Position numbers and translations under genes: made by a program
DNA from: UBA2093 sp044340485
GTDB lineage: Bacteria; Actinomycetota; Acidimicrobiia; Acidimicrobiales; Ilumatobacteraceae
NCBI GenBank assembly: GCA_044340485.1
Contig: JBIITN010000020.1
Coordinates: 1 to 31,373, forward strand
Length of the DNA: 31,373 bases
Direction: 5' to 3'
Notes under the pieces: generated by a model
What the model was told of the DNA's origin: nothing
Database searches by the model: none
Seen by the model: the letters and a program-made list of their open reading frames with translations, nothing else
Shown: positions 23,036-31,267 of the stretch, in pieces
Position numbering within the stretch: the stretch's first letter is position 1
Layout of the letters: each line of letters begins with the position of its first letter

Positions 23036-24333
23036 TAGCCGCTTATTACCCGCAATAACTCTGATGCACGTTTCACGACATCAAGTCCGCGAAACTCGCG
23101 TATACATGCCTGCACATCAGCCTCACGCGCGGTATGAGTGATGAACACCAGACGAGCGTCGTCACCAATTCCCTCTTGTTCGGCGGTGCGAATACTCACA
23201 CCGTGTCGAGCAAACACTCCTGTGATTGCGTGCAATACACCCGGGCGATCAGCGACATCGAGGCCCACCAGATACTCCGATGTTGTTTCATCAATTGGGC
23301 GCACAGGCATACGAGTGAACGTGCCAATTGTTCCGTGCGTTTCGTTCCGTAGATTCACCGCCGCGTCAATGACGTCACCAAGAATCGCACTTGCGGTGGG
23401 ACCGCCGCCTGCGCCGCGTCCATAGAACATGAGTGACCCAACCGCGCCACCTTCAACAAAAACCGCGTTATAACTGTCGCGAACATTGGCAAGCGGATGC
23501 GATAGAGGCACCATCGTTGGATGGACACGCACAGAAACATCTGATGCGTTTTCCTCACGTTCAGCAATGGCCAACAACTTCACGACATATCCGAGTCGAT
23601 GAGCAATTGCGATATCTGACGCTGAGATTTTGCTTATGCCCTCGTGATACACATCTCCGGCAACCACTTTGGCCCCAAAAGCAATACTTGCAATGATTGC
23701 TGCTTTCGCTGCCGCGTCCTGGCCCTCTACATCTGCTGCTGGATCGCGCTCAGCAAAACCGAGTCGTTGTGCTTCTGCCAATGCAACTGCATAATCAGCA
23801 CCGTCTTCAGACATCTTCGTGAGGATGTAATTTGTCGTTCCATTAACGATGCCCATGACACGACGCACTGGCTCACCACGAAGTGATTCGCGTAACACGC
23901 GCACGATGGGAATTCCTCCACCAACGGCTGCTTCAAATAACAAATCAACGCCTTTATCGTCAGCTAACGCGAACAATTCACCACCGACATTGGCGAGCAA
24001 TTCTTTATTGGCAGTGACTACTGGTTTCCCACGTTGTATTGCGGCGCTGATCAATTCACGTGCTGGCTCAATACCGCCCATCACCTCAACAATGAGGTCA
24101 ACAGTTGGGTCTTCCACCACTGCATTTGCATCTCTCGTGACAATCCCGTCTTGCAAAGCGACGTCGCGCTCTCGGCTGACGTTTCGCACCGCAACTTGAG
24201 CCACCTGAAGTCGCACTCCGGTGCGCGCCTCGATGAAATCGGCTTGCTCCTGCACGAGATGGATAAAAGCAGATCCAACGGTGCCGCAACCTAGTACGCC
24301 AATGCGGACAACTGATGACGAAGCCGAAGCCAT
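23035..24333 (-). CDS. hom: Homoserine dehydrogenase
   Basis: Reduces aspartate-4-semialdehyde to homoserine with NAD(P)H, the branch to threonine and methionine. The 432 residues comprise the Rossmann domain (GVLGCGTVGSAF, about 13-24), the catalytic domain with MGIVNGTTNYILTKM, and a C-terminal ACT domain (about 350-432, VADRPGVLHAITGVFARHGVSI), which in this family usually gives feedback inhibition by threonine. It is separated from lysA by 69 bases. A TAGGCT element lies 9 nt before the ATG, so an own promoter is possible. Overlaps thrC by one base. Confidence 0.96.
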   Translation of the reverse strand: MASASSSVVRIGVLGCGTVGSAFIHLVQEQADFIEARTGVRLQVAQVAVRNVSRERDVALQDGIVTRDANAVVEDPTVDLIVEVMGGIEPARELISAAIQRGKPVVTANKELLANVGGELFALADDKGVDLLFEAAVGGGIPIVRVLRESLRGEPVRRVMGIVNGTTNYILTKMSEDGADYAVALAEAQRLGFAERDPAADVEGQDAAAKAAIIASIAFGAKVVAGDVYHEGISKISASDIAIAHRLGYVVKLLAIAEREENASDVSVRVHPTMVPLSHPLANVRDSYNAVFVEGGAVGSLMFYGRGAGGGPTASAILGDVIDAAVNLRNETHGTIGTFTRMPVRPIDETTSEYLVGLDVADRPGVLHAITGVFARHGVSIRTAEQEGIGDDARLVFITHTAREADVQACIREFRGLDVVKRASELLRVISG

Positions 24334-24342
24334 AGGTAAGTC

Positions 24343-24348
24343 AGCCTA
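24343..24348 (-). promoter_or_regulatory. Possible -10 element before hom
   Basis: TAGGCT, the same hexamer as before wecA, ends 9 nt before the hom ATG in the 69-base lysA-hom gap. I see no -35, leader peptide or riboswitch-like structure there. Confidence 0.3.
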
Positions 24349-24402
24349 CGTGGCAGACGCACCAGATTGATGATGATTATTACGCGTGGTTTGTGAAGAC
24401 GC

Positions 24403-25710
24403 TCATCGAGAATGCTCGTCAAGACGCACAAGATCGTCGTAGACCTCACGCCGCACAACCACGCGCGCCTTGCCCTCTTCGACGAAAACAACGGGTGGTC
24501 GTGGCACCTTGTTGTAATTGTTTGCCATCGAATAGCCGTATGCGCCAGTCACCGGTGTGGCCAGTAAGTCACCGACCGCGACATCTGATGGAATGCGCGC
24601 ATGGTGAATGATGACGTCACCACTTTCGCAATGTTTCCCCACAATACGAGCGTGCTCAGCGCGGTCAGCGGTGACACGTATTGGATCAAATGCTTCATAC
24701 TCACTGTCGTACAACATGGGTCGGAGATTGTCGCTCATCCCACCGTCAACTGCAATGTATGTACGCACACCTTCAATATCTTTTACAGTGCCCACGCGAT
24801 ACACCGTGATCGCAGCACTAGCAACGATGGCACGACCGGGCTCCACTGCAATAACAGTGTCCGGCGGAAGTGATGATGTGGCTAACGAAATGACGTTGGC
24901 CCATTGCGTGATCGATGGTTCATGCTCATTTTCGGCATACGCGACACCGAGTCCGCCACCTAACGTGAGATGAGTGAGTCCGTGCGATGAGTACAGTGAC
25001 TCATATAAATTGACCATAATCTCTGCTGCGCGTGCAAAATTATCGACTTCCAAAACATTGGAACCAATGTGACAATGAATTCCAAGAAGATGCAGAGATG
25101 GTGACGCAAGCGCACGATCTAGAGCGTGTCGTGCGTCTCCGTTATTGAGATTGAAACCAAACTTCGAATCGTCCTGTCCGGTTTGGATGAACTCATGAGT
25201 GTCGACATGTACGCCGGGAGTGACTCGAATCATCACGCGAGCTACTTCAGCAGCAACAGTTGAATGTGGATCCGAGATAATTCGTTCGATGCGATCGAGT
25301 TCATCAAAACTGTCGACAACAATATGGTTCACTCCCACTCGGAGGGCGTACTCAATTTCGTCGTCGCTTTTATTATTTCCGTGCAATATGCATTTGTCGG
25401 CATCAACCCCGGCGTGAAGCGCCACAAATAACTCTCCACCCGTTGCGACGTCCAACAAGAGGCCTTCCTCAACCGCAAGATGCGCCATGGCGCCACACAA
25501 AAACGCCTTTGTTGCGTATACAACTCGGCCTCGCCCGAATGCTTCCGCTGCTTCTCGGCAACGCGTGCGTAAGTGCTTTTCATCATAAATAAACAGCGGC
25601 GTTCCAAACTCTTGTACGAGGTCAGTCACAGGCATGCCACCAATACTGAGGGCACCAGCGCCATCCACTTTTGCTGTGTCAGGCAGTAAACGAAGTGGTA
25701 GCGCGGTCAC
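24403..25710 (-). CDS. lysA: Diaminopimelate decarboxylase
   Basis: Decarboxylates meso-diaminopimelate to lysine, the last step of lysine synthesis. The 435 residues show the PLP lysine K68 in VVYATKAF, the glycine-rich LTLGGGLGVAYAE, and HCESGDVI, which supplies the active-site cysteine from the neighbouring subunit. The start is a GTG overlapping the argS TGA by 4 bases (GTGA), so it is translationally coupled to argS. The argS-lysA-hom order is typical of actinobacteria and ties lysine, threonine and methionine branches together. Confidence 0.96.
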   Translation of the reverse strand: MTALPLRLLPDTAKVDGAGALSIGGMPVTDLVQEFGTPLFIYDEKHLRTRCREAAEAFGRGRVVYATKAFLCGAMAHLAVEEGLLLDVATGGELFVALHAGVDADKCILHGNNKSDDEIEYALRVGVNHIVVDSFDELDRIERIISDPHSTVAAEVARVMIRVTPGVHVDTHEFIQTGQDDSKFGFNLNNGDARHALDRALASPSLHLLGIHCHIGSNVLEVDNFARAAEIMVNLYESLYSSHGLTHLTLGGGLGVAYAENEHEPSITQWANVISLATSSLPPDTVIAVEPGRAIVASAAITVYRVGTVKDIEGVRTYIAVDGGMSDNLRPMLYDSEYEAFDPIRVTADRAEHARIVGKHCESGDVIIHHARIPSDVAVGDLLATPVTGAYGYSMANNYNKVPRPPVVFVEEGKARVVVRREVYDDLVRLDEHSR

Positions 25711-27461
25711 ATTTGCTCCGGTGCACGAATGCCCAACATCCCAAGTCCTGAATGCATCACACGAGCAGTGATATCACATAAGACAAGGCGTGATCGACGA
25801 ACTTTCTCAGATTCAGCCTTCAACACAGGACAGTGTTCATAAAACGCGGTGAAATCACTTGCTAAGTCATATAAATAGGTGCACAACCGGTGTGGGCTGT
25901 ACTTATCGAGTGCGTCCCATACGGCCGAATCAAACTGCAAAATGCGCAACGCCAACGCGCGTTCTTGAGGTTCGACGATGAACGGAGTTTCCTCGCGTAA
26001 CGCATCACGGTCAAGGTCGGCGCGACGAAAGATGCTGCAGATACGCGCATGTGCATATTGAAGGTATGGAGCCGTGTTCCCGTCGAATGACAACATGCGA
26101 TCCCAATCAAACACATAGTCCTTAATGCGGTCAGTAGACAGGTCGGCATATTTCACAGCGCCGATACCGATCATCTGTGCCACATCTCGTCGCTGCACGC
26201 CCGTCATCGTCGGATTTTTCTCAATAATTGCTTTATCAGCGCGTTCCACTGCTTCTTCTAAGAGAGCGGCCAACTTCACGGTGTCGCCGACACGACTTTT
26301 CAACATCTTGCGATCAGAACCAAGAACACTTCCAAATGCGACATGAATCATTTCGGCATCGCCAGACATCCAGCCAGCAGCGCGCGCCACTGCTTCCACC
26401 ATTTGCAAGTGCTGAGCCTGTGGAGCGCCCACCACGTACAACATAAGTGATGCACCAAGACGCTCGACACGATCAATAACGCACGCCAAGTCGGTGGTGG
26501 CGTAGTTGTACCCGCCGTCGCCCTTACGAATAATGAGTGGCAGCGGCTCATTGTCGCGATTCATAAATCCGTCGGGGAATACAACTTCAGCGCCATCGCT
26601 GGTGACCAACATTCCCGATTGCTGCAGTCGGTCAACCACTGTGGCGAGGAGATTGTTGTATGCGCTCTCGCCCATCAGGTCATCATCGGTGAGCAACACA
26701 TCTAATAGTCCATACACATGGTTGAAATAGTTCGTACTTTCTTTAACGAGTGTCTTCCAAAGACGAAGAGTTTCGCTGTCGCCACCTTGCAATAACACCA
26801 CTCGCTGGCGTGCTCGCTCTTTGAATGTGTCGTCACTTTCAAACTTGTGGCGCGCTTCTTTATAGAAAGCATCTAGGTCGCCAACACCAAGCTCGTGGGC
26901 AGCGGTGTCTTCACCCAAATCAATCAGATGCTCAATCAACATTCCGAATGGAGTGCCCCAATCACCAATATGATTTTCGCGAATCACAGTATGGCCAACA
27001 TTTGTAAGCATCCGAACTAGGGCATCGCCGATAACAGTTGAACGTAAGTGTCCGACATGCATTTCTTTAGCAACGTTTGGCGCCGAATAGTCGATGGTGA
27101 CAACTAATGACTGTGTCGCGCGACGAACACCAAGATGAAGATCAGTAGAGACCGTCGCCAGTTCTCTACTGAGGAAATCATTTCTGAATGTGAGATTCAC
27201 AAACCCTGGGCCTGCAATTTCAAATGAATCAACAACATCTGCAAGTACTCCGATGTCACTGGCATGAGCCATGATGCGCTCGGCTAGTTCGCGCGGTTTT
27301 TCACCTAGTTGCTTGGCAAGAGCCAGAGCACCATTGACCTGGGCATCGGCGTGATCACTTGGACGTACCACCGGGTCGATTGCATCGTTTGCAGATACGC
27401 CCGCAACATGAGAGAAGACGGGCGCCATGAGAGTGGCAACGGTGTAGAGCGGATCAGCCAT
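25707..27461 (-). CDS. argS: Arginyl-tRNA synthetase
   Basis: Class I synthetase charging tRNA-Arg. The 584 residues include the N-terminal Add-1 domain (about 1-100), the catalytic motif HVGH (135-138, the HIGH equivalent) in SAPNVAKEMHVGHLRSTV, the KMSK-region equivalent KMLKSRVGD, and a C-terminal DALR anticodon-binding domain ending MLGIRAPEQM. The first gene of the argS-lysA-hom-thrC unit. It starts 48 bases from a tRNA-Arg gene on the opposite strand. No Shine-Dalgarno sequence or clear leaderless -10 is visible before its ATG. Confidence 0.97.
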   Translation of the reverse strand: MADPLYTVATLMAPVFSHVAGVSANDAIDPVVRPSDHADAQVNGALALAKQLGEKPRELAERIMAHASDIGVLADVVDSFEIAGPGFVNLTFRNDFLSRELATVSTDLHLGVRRATQSLVVTIDYSAPNVAKEMHVGHLRSTVIGDALVRMLTNVGHTVIRENHIGDWGTPFGMLIEHLIDLGEDTAAHELGVGDLDAFYKEARHKFESDDTFKERARQRVVLLQGGDSETLRLWKTLVKESTNYFNHVYGLLDVLLTDDDLMGESAYNNLLATVVDRLQQSGMLVTSDGAEVVFPDGFMNRDNEPLPLIIRKGDGGYNYATTDLACVIDRVERLGASLMLYVVGAPQAQHLQMVEAVARAAGWMSGDAEMIHVAFGSVLGSDRKMLKSRVGDTVKLAALLEEAVERADKAIIEKNPTMTGVQRRDVAQMIGIGAVKYADLSTDRIKDYVFDWDRMLSFDGNTAPYLQYAHARICSIFRRADLDRDALREETPFIVEPQERALALRILQFDSAVWDALDKYSPHRLCTYLYDLASDFTAFYEHCPVLKAESEKVRRSRLVLCDITARVMHSGLGMLGIRAPEQM

Positions 27462-27489
27462 GAGTTCTCTATTCTGCCTTGTTCATCTG

Positions 27490-27495
27490 TAACCT
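27490..27495 (+). promoter_or_regulatory. Candidate -10 element for tRNA-Arg
   Basis: TAACCT lies 14 bases before the mature tRNA 5' end, giving a short leader for RNase P removal. A second TAnnnT (TAGCTT, 27501-27506) is too close to the tRNA to serve. No good -35 is visible. Confidence 0.3.
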
Positions 27496-27509
27496 GAACG
27501 TAGCTTTAT

Positions 27510-27585
27510 GCTCACGTAGCTCAGCGGATAGAGCACTTGCCTCCGGAGCAAGGGGTCGCAGGTTCAAGTCCTGCCGTGAGCGCCA
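27510..27585 (+). tRNA. tRNA-Arg (anticodon CCG)
   Basis: A full cloverleaf can be drawn. Acceptor GCTCACG (27510-27516) pairs with CGTGAGC (27575-27581). The D-arm is GCTC/GAGC. The anticodon stem CTTGC/GCAAG encloses loop CTCCGGA with anticodon CCG, reading CGG. The T-arm GCAGG/CCTGC has loop TTCAAGT. Discriminator G27582 is followed by an encoded CCA at 27583-27585. It lies next to argS, its cognate synthetase, in divergent orientation. Confidence 0.96.
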
Positions 27586-27619
27586 CTGCGTCACGGTTAT
27601 TAAAACTATGCCAACTATT

Positions 27620-27650
27620 AAGAACGCCAACCGGAAAGAACGCCAACCGG
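27620..27650. repeat. Two 15-bp direct repeats between tRNA-Arg and yqeY
   Basis: AAGAACGCCAACCGG occurs at 27620-27634 and 27636-27650 (period 16). A third partial AAGAAC lies at 27652-27657, reaching the yqeY stop. Function unknown. It lies between convergent transcripts and does not form an obvious terminator. Confidence 0.85.
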
Positions 27651-27656
27651 TAAGAA

Positions 27657-28124
27657 CTAGGCCAAAGCCGATTTGACCATCGCTGCGACTTTGCCACCGT
27701 CAACACCGGAACCGGCACGTGCGCGCACTGCTTTCACCACAAGCCCCATTGCTTTTGGTCCCGTGTTTCCGGCTGCTGCCGCGTTGGCAATTTCCTCATT
27801 CACAATCACCACTAATTCGTCATCGCTTAATGCCGCGGGCAAATACGCCTCTAATACGGCAAGTTCAGCGCGTTCTTTCGCAGCAGCCTCTGCGCGGCCG
27901 GCATTTTCATAGATCTCTGCTGATTCTGCACGCTTCTTCGCCTCGGATTGGAGAACCACCAACACTTGATCGTCTGTCAACAAGACTGCTTCGTTACCAG
28001 CAACCTCAGCGTTCATCACCGCCGCGAGTGCCATACGAAGCGTTGATTTCACGACTTCTTGGTCTTTGCCAGCCTTCATTGCGTCCGTAAGGTCGGCTTG
28101 AATTCGATCTTTTAGCGATGACAT
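27657..28124 (-). CDS. YqeY-family (GatB/YqeY) protein
   Basis: A 155-residue, largely helical protein. It has an N-terminal SLKDRIQADLTDAMKAGKDQEVVKSTLRM, a charged middle helix (SEAKKRAESAEIYENAGR) and a C-terminal AYLPAALSDDEL plus GPKAMGLVVKAVRARAGSGVDGGKVAAMVKSAL. This matches the YqeY family, related to the tail domain of the amidotransferase subunit GatB and thought to bind tRNA. Its exact role is not established. The start ATG at 28124 fits conservation; a GTG two codons earlier is possible. The neighbouring tRNA gene is convergent. Confidence 0.9.
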   Translation of the reverse strand: MSSLKDRIQADLTDAMKAGKDQEVVKSTLRMALAAVMNAEVAGNEAVLLTDDQVLVVLQSEAKKRAESAEIYENAGRAEAAAKERAELAVLEAYLPAALSDDELVVIVNEEIANAAAAGNTGPKAMGLVVKAVRARAGSGVDGGKVAAMVKSALA

Positions 28125-28194
28125 GCGCACAGTGTGCCGTGTAATTGCATCTATGACTCGTTTGAGTCAGCAATAGGTCTGACAAAGTAGAGCC

Positions 28195-28854
28195 GTGCTA
28201 GCAGACCTCTTCCCCCCCGATCCGAATTACGAGCAAATCCATACGCGCCAGTACGAAGTACGCGCATACCGAATGTCGTCTCATCGATTCATGATGCGCG
28301 GAGTTGTCGTCGACGACAAGCCAGCCGGTTTGTACATCGAAAACGACCCCACACCACTACGTATGCACCATATGGTTGTTGAATTGGAAGTCAGCTTTCC
28401 GGGCTTTCTCATTGAAAAAGCATCCGTGACCTACCACAATTACCCGCACACGGGCTGCGACAACATCGTCGACCACTATCAAAAACTTGTGGGCCTGTCA
28501 GTGATGCGCGGTTTTAACCGCAAAGTGAAAGAACTTTTTGGAGGACCTCACGGCTGTACACATGTCACCGCGTTGATTTCAGCCATGGCCCCAGTTGTTA
28601 TCCAAACGGCTTGGGCGATGCGTCTTATCGAAGTACGCGATAATCCCGAATTGGCAGAAGCTGAACGCACCATTGAGGAACGTGTGCAGGCATTGACTGG
28701 GAACATTGACACCTGCCACATGTGGGACAGTGACGGTGAATTGATGGATGATGTTCGTGCTGGCCATGACCTAGAAACACCCTTACCGGTGCAAATACGG
28801 CTACGTGATCTTGGTCGATCACTGGACGAATGGGATCGCTTTAAACGCGTCTGA
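28195..28854 (+). CDS. DUF2889-like protein
   Basis: A 219-residue soluble protein without signal peptide. The C-terminal half carries GGPHGCTHVTALISAMAPVVIQ (H119, C121, H123). This Cys/His-rich signature, with early RMHHMVVELEVSFPGFLIEKA, resembles proteins of the DUF2889 family. A metal or cofactor site is conceivable but unproven, and no reaction is known to me. The start is taken as GTG at 28195, opening a frame that is conserved-looking from its beginning. It diverges from yqeY across 70 bases. Its stop directly abuts the stop of the convergent DoxX-like gene. Confidence 0.78.
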   Translation: MLADLFPPDPNYEQIHTRQYEVRAYRMSSHRFMMRGVVVDDKPAGLYIENDPTPLRMHHMVVELEVSFPGFLIEKASVTYHNYPHTGCDNIVDHYQKLVGLSVMRGFNRKVKELFGGPHGCTHVTALISAMAPVVIQTAWAMRLIEVRDNPELAEAERTIEERVQALTGNIDTCHMWDSDGELMDDVRAGHDLETPLPVQIRLRDLGRSLDEWDRFKRV

Positions 28855-29205
28855 TTATTTTGCGATTGTTGTCAATGTGTACAGCACCGCGAGAATAAAC
28901 AACAACAGGGCTGGAAACGTATTCTTTGCGTTGTCTCTGGCCCGAACGTGAAACGCGATTGCCGCGACGAAATACAATGACACACCTATACCGGCTGCCA
29001 CGCCGATGGCTGTTACCCAAAAACCAATAATGACACCAACTACTCCGAGCAACTTCAATGCTCCAAGAGTTGACATGCGATCTGGGTTTACCCCCAGACG
29101 TCTCATCGATTCAACGATTTGTGGATTTTTCTTAAAGTCCGCGACAGCAGATCCAAGACACATAACACTCAAGATGAGACCAACGATGACTGCAACAATG
29201 TTCAC
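28855..29205 (-). CDS. DoxX-like small membrane protein
   Basis: A 116-residue protein with four hydrophobic segments (about 3-22, 47-63, 65-86, 97-113). The loop between the first two carries charged SMRRLGVNPDRM, and a characteristic ALKLLGVVGVIIGFW precedes AIAFHVRARD. This is the pattern of DoxX-like proteins, whose roles vary and are mostly unknown. I prefer the GTG at 29205, ten bases after the ogt stop. The frame stays open to an earlier start at 29259, which would overlap ogt by 44 bases. It is probably co-transcribed with ogt. Tail-to-tail with the DUF2889-like gene with zero bases between stops. Confidence 0.78.
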   Translation of the reverse strand: MNIVAVIVGLILSVMCLGSAVADFKKNPQIVESMRRLGVNPDRMSTLGALKLLGVVGVIIGFWVTAIGVAAGIGVSLYFVAAIAFHVRARDNAKNTFPALLLFILAVLYTLTTIAK

Positions 29206-29215
29206 ACCGTTGATA

Positions 29216-29725
29216 CTATCTACGGCGCTCGTGATCAAGTAGCCATTTCTTTTTGTCAATACCCCCCGCGTAGCCAGTCAACGAGCCGTCAGCACCAATG
29301 ACACGATGGCACGGCAGAACAATTGCTACGGGGTTCTTGCTGTTTGCAACTCCGATAGCTCGCACAGCGCGCGGGCGACCTATAGATGCGGCTTGCTCTG
29401 CATATGTGGCGGTTCGTCCGAACGGAATGCGTGCAAGCGCTAGCCACGCTTCGCGCTGAAAATCAGTTCCACCAAGATCAAGTGGTAACTCGAACTCTGC
29501 ACGCGATCCAACGAAGTATTCCGACAGTTGGTGAAGTGTTTGCTGAAGAATCGGATGAAGGGGTTCAGAAGCGGTCAGTAGCAAAGATTGCGCCTTTGTC
29601 TCATCGAGAAAATCAATGTGTTGAACACCCACCTCGGACACCACAACCAGAATCGGGCCGATTGGCGATGAAATAATCCGCCACAATTGCACATCATCTG
29701 GCACCCAATGTTTGCTCTGAGACAT
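29216..29725 (-). CDS. ogt: Methylated-DNA--protein-cysteine methyltransferase
   Basis: Removes alkyl groups from O6-methylguanine (and O4-methylthymine) by suicidal transfer to its own cysteine. The 169 residues include an N-terminal ribonuclease-like domain and the C-terminal DNA-binding domain with FQREAWLALARIPFGRTATYAEQA, IGRPRAVRAIGVANSKNP and the active site LPCHRVIG (C139). It ends GYAGGIDKKKWLLDHERRR. The start at 29725 is preferred. The ATG at 29740 overlaps the likely -10 region, and the frame to 29830 would run into the divergent MFS gene. This is the Ogt form without an Ada regulatory domain. Confidence 0.95.
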   Translation of the reverse strand: MSQSKHWVPDDVQLWRIISSPIGPILVVVSEVGVQHIDFLDETKAQSLLLTASEPLHPILQQTLHQLSEYFVGSRAEFELPLDLGGTDFQREAWLALARIPFGRTATYAEQAASIGRPRAVRAIGVANSKNPVAIVLPCHRVIGADGSLTGYAGGIDKKKWLLDHERRR

Positions 29726-29735
29726 CTTGCTCGCG

Positions 29736-29741
29736 AGCATA
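29736..29741 (-). promoter_or_regulatory. Putative -10 element for ogt
   Basis: TATGCT ends 10 nt before the ATG at 29725. Transcription would start about three bases ahead of the start codon. Confidence 0.35.
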
Positions 29742-29745
29742 GTTG

Positions 29746-29751
29746 TAGCGT
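29746..29751 (+). promoter_or_regulatory. Putative -10 element for the MFS gene
   Basis: TAGCGT, identical to the thiolase-like gene's element, ends 9 nt before the GTG at 29761. It lies in the 35-base region shared with divergent ogt. Confidence 0.35.
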
Positions 29752-29760
29752 TGGATTTCA

Positions 29761-31257
29761 GTGCAAAACGTGGACTTACCAAAACGACAGATTTATCTCG
29801 TCTACGCCGCAATGATGATGGCCACTGCACTATCAGCCCTCGACGGCACGATCATTAATACCGCAATGACAACGATTGTGGGTGAATTAGGCGGACTTCG
29901 TGCGTACACGTGGGTCGGTACCGCATACTTATTGACTTCCACAATCGCGACACCACTGTTCGGAAAATTCAGTGACTTGTTTGGGCGTCGCAACTTCACA
30001 CAAATTGCGATTGGCACATTTGTTGCGGGTTCACTGCTGTGTGCCATTGCTAACTCCATGACCGTGCTCGTGATCGGACGTGGCATTCAGGGAATCGGCG
30101 GCGGCGGAATTATGGCGATGTCAGTTGTAGTAATCGCCGACATCATTTCCCCCCGTGAACGCGGACGCTATGTCGGAGCGTTCATGAGCGTGTACGCAAT
30201 AGCTAGCGTTGCAGGCCCACTTCTTGGTGGTTTCTTTGTTGATCAATTGAATTGGCGATGGATCTTTCTGATCAATATTCCACTGGGCATTGTGGCAAGT
30301 GCAATGGTGCACTCATCACTACGTATTCCATTTGTGAAACGCAATACGAAAGTTGACGTCATCGGCGCGCTGTTGCTTGTGTCATCCATTACTTCGCTTG
30401 TGCTGATGATTTCCTGGGTTGCAGATGAATGGGGTTGGTCATCATCTCCAACTGTCGCGCTTGGCGCACTCACAGCAACATTGTTTGCAGGCTTTTTATG
30501 GTGGGAACCTCGTGCATCAGACCCGATCCTTCCACTGCATTTGTTTAAAAACCGCATCGTGCAAATGGTGATACCGATGGTCGCGTTAGTTGGCGCACTC
30601 ATCACTGCTGTTGGCGCATTCATGCCGTTGTTCTTGCAAGCTGTGTCGGGCGTATCGCCTATGAATTCTGGTTTGTTAATGGTCCCGATGATGGCGGGCA
30701 TTACTTTCACCAGCATCTGGGTTGGGCGACGTATTGCCACCACAGGTCATTACAAGATTTGGCCAATTCTTGGAATGTTGTGTGGAATCGTCGGAGTAGT
30801 TGCCATGGTATTTATCAACGACTCGCCACCTGCAATTGCCGCCGCAGTCATTGGCATGGTCTTTGTCGGATTTGCAACGGGCGCGACCATGCCAACCGGA
30901 ACTCTTGTTGTGCAAAACAGTGTTGATGTGCGCGATCTCGGAATCGCCAGTTCAGTCACTGTGTTGTGCCGATCACTTGGCCAAACCATCGCACTTGCTG
31001 CATTCGGGGCCATCTTTAATGCACACGTGATCGGCAAGATAGACGACGAGTATCTACGTACTCCACGAACAATCAATGAACTCCCCGAACCTGCACGATC
31101 AGACGCAGTCAATGTGATCACAGATGGAGTTCAGGCCGTGTTTATGTGGGCAGTGCCTCTTGCAGTGCTCGCATTTATATGCACGTTGTTTATCGTGGAG
31201 CTACCACTTCGACAGCACACCGCGTTGCAAGAACAACACGACGCCGCCGCGATGTAA
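29761..31257 (+). CDS. MFS drug/metabolite exporter, DHA2 (14-helix, EmrB/QacA-like) family
   Basis: Proton-driven efflux pump of the inner membrane. The 498 residues contain about 14 hydrophobic segments. The first helix region carries LDGTIINTAMTTIVGELGG, followed by the MFS motif A variant GKFSDLFGRRNF, RGIQGIGGGGIMAMSVVVIADI (antiporter-type motif region) and SVYAIASVAGPLLGGFFVD (motif C-like, typical of antiporters). Substrate cannot be predicted. The start is a GTG at 29761; another GTG three codons later (29770) is possible. No regulator gene is adjacent. The convergence with DNA-repair gene ogt at a shared promoter region is probably incidental. A tandem repeat array begins 10 bases after its stop. 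Confidence 0.93.
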   Translation: MQNVDLPKRQIYLVYAAMMMATALSALDGTIINTAMTTIVGELGGLRAYTWVGTAYLLTSTIATPLFGKFSDLFGRRNFTQIAIGTFVAGSLLCAIANSMTVLVIGRGIQGIGGGGIMAMSVVVIADIISPRERGRYVGAFMSVYAIASVAGPLLGGFFVDQLNWRWIFLINIPLGIVASAMVHSSLRIPFVKRNTKVDVIGALLLVSSITSLVLMISWVADEWGWSSSPTVALGALTATLFAGFLWWEPRASDPILPLHLFKNRIVQMVIPMVALVGALITAVGAFMPLFLQAVSGVSPMNSGLLMVPMMAGITFTSIWVGRRIATTGHYKIWPILGMLCGIVGVVAMVFINDSPPAIAAAVIGMVFVGFATGATMPTGTLVVQNSVDVRDLGIASSVTVLCRSLGQTIALAAFGAIFNAHVIGKIDDEYLRTPRTINELPEPARSDAVNVITDGVQAVFMWAVPLAVLAFICTLFIVELPLRQHTALQEQHDAAAM

Positions 31258-31267
31258 CTATTCCCCA

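Noticed and set aside
24334..24402. Riboswitch or attenuator before hom, or lysine riboswitch near lysA
   Set aside because: The gap is 69 bases, with no recognisable conserved structure or leader peptide; lysA is coupled directly to argS.
27479..27718. Open frames on both strands across the tRNA, including a TAGLEPATPCSGG-like peptide
   Set aside because: These are well-known spurious translations of tRNA genes; the cloverleaf explains the sequence.
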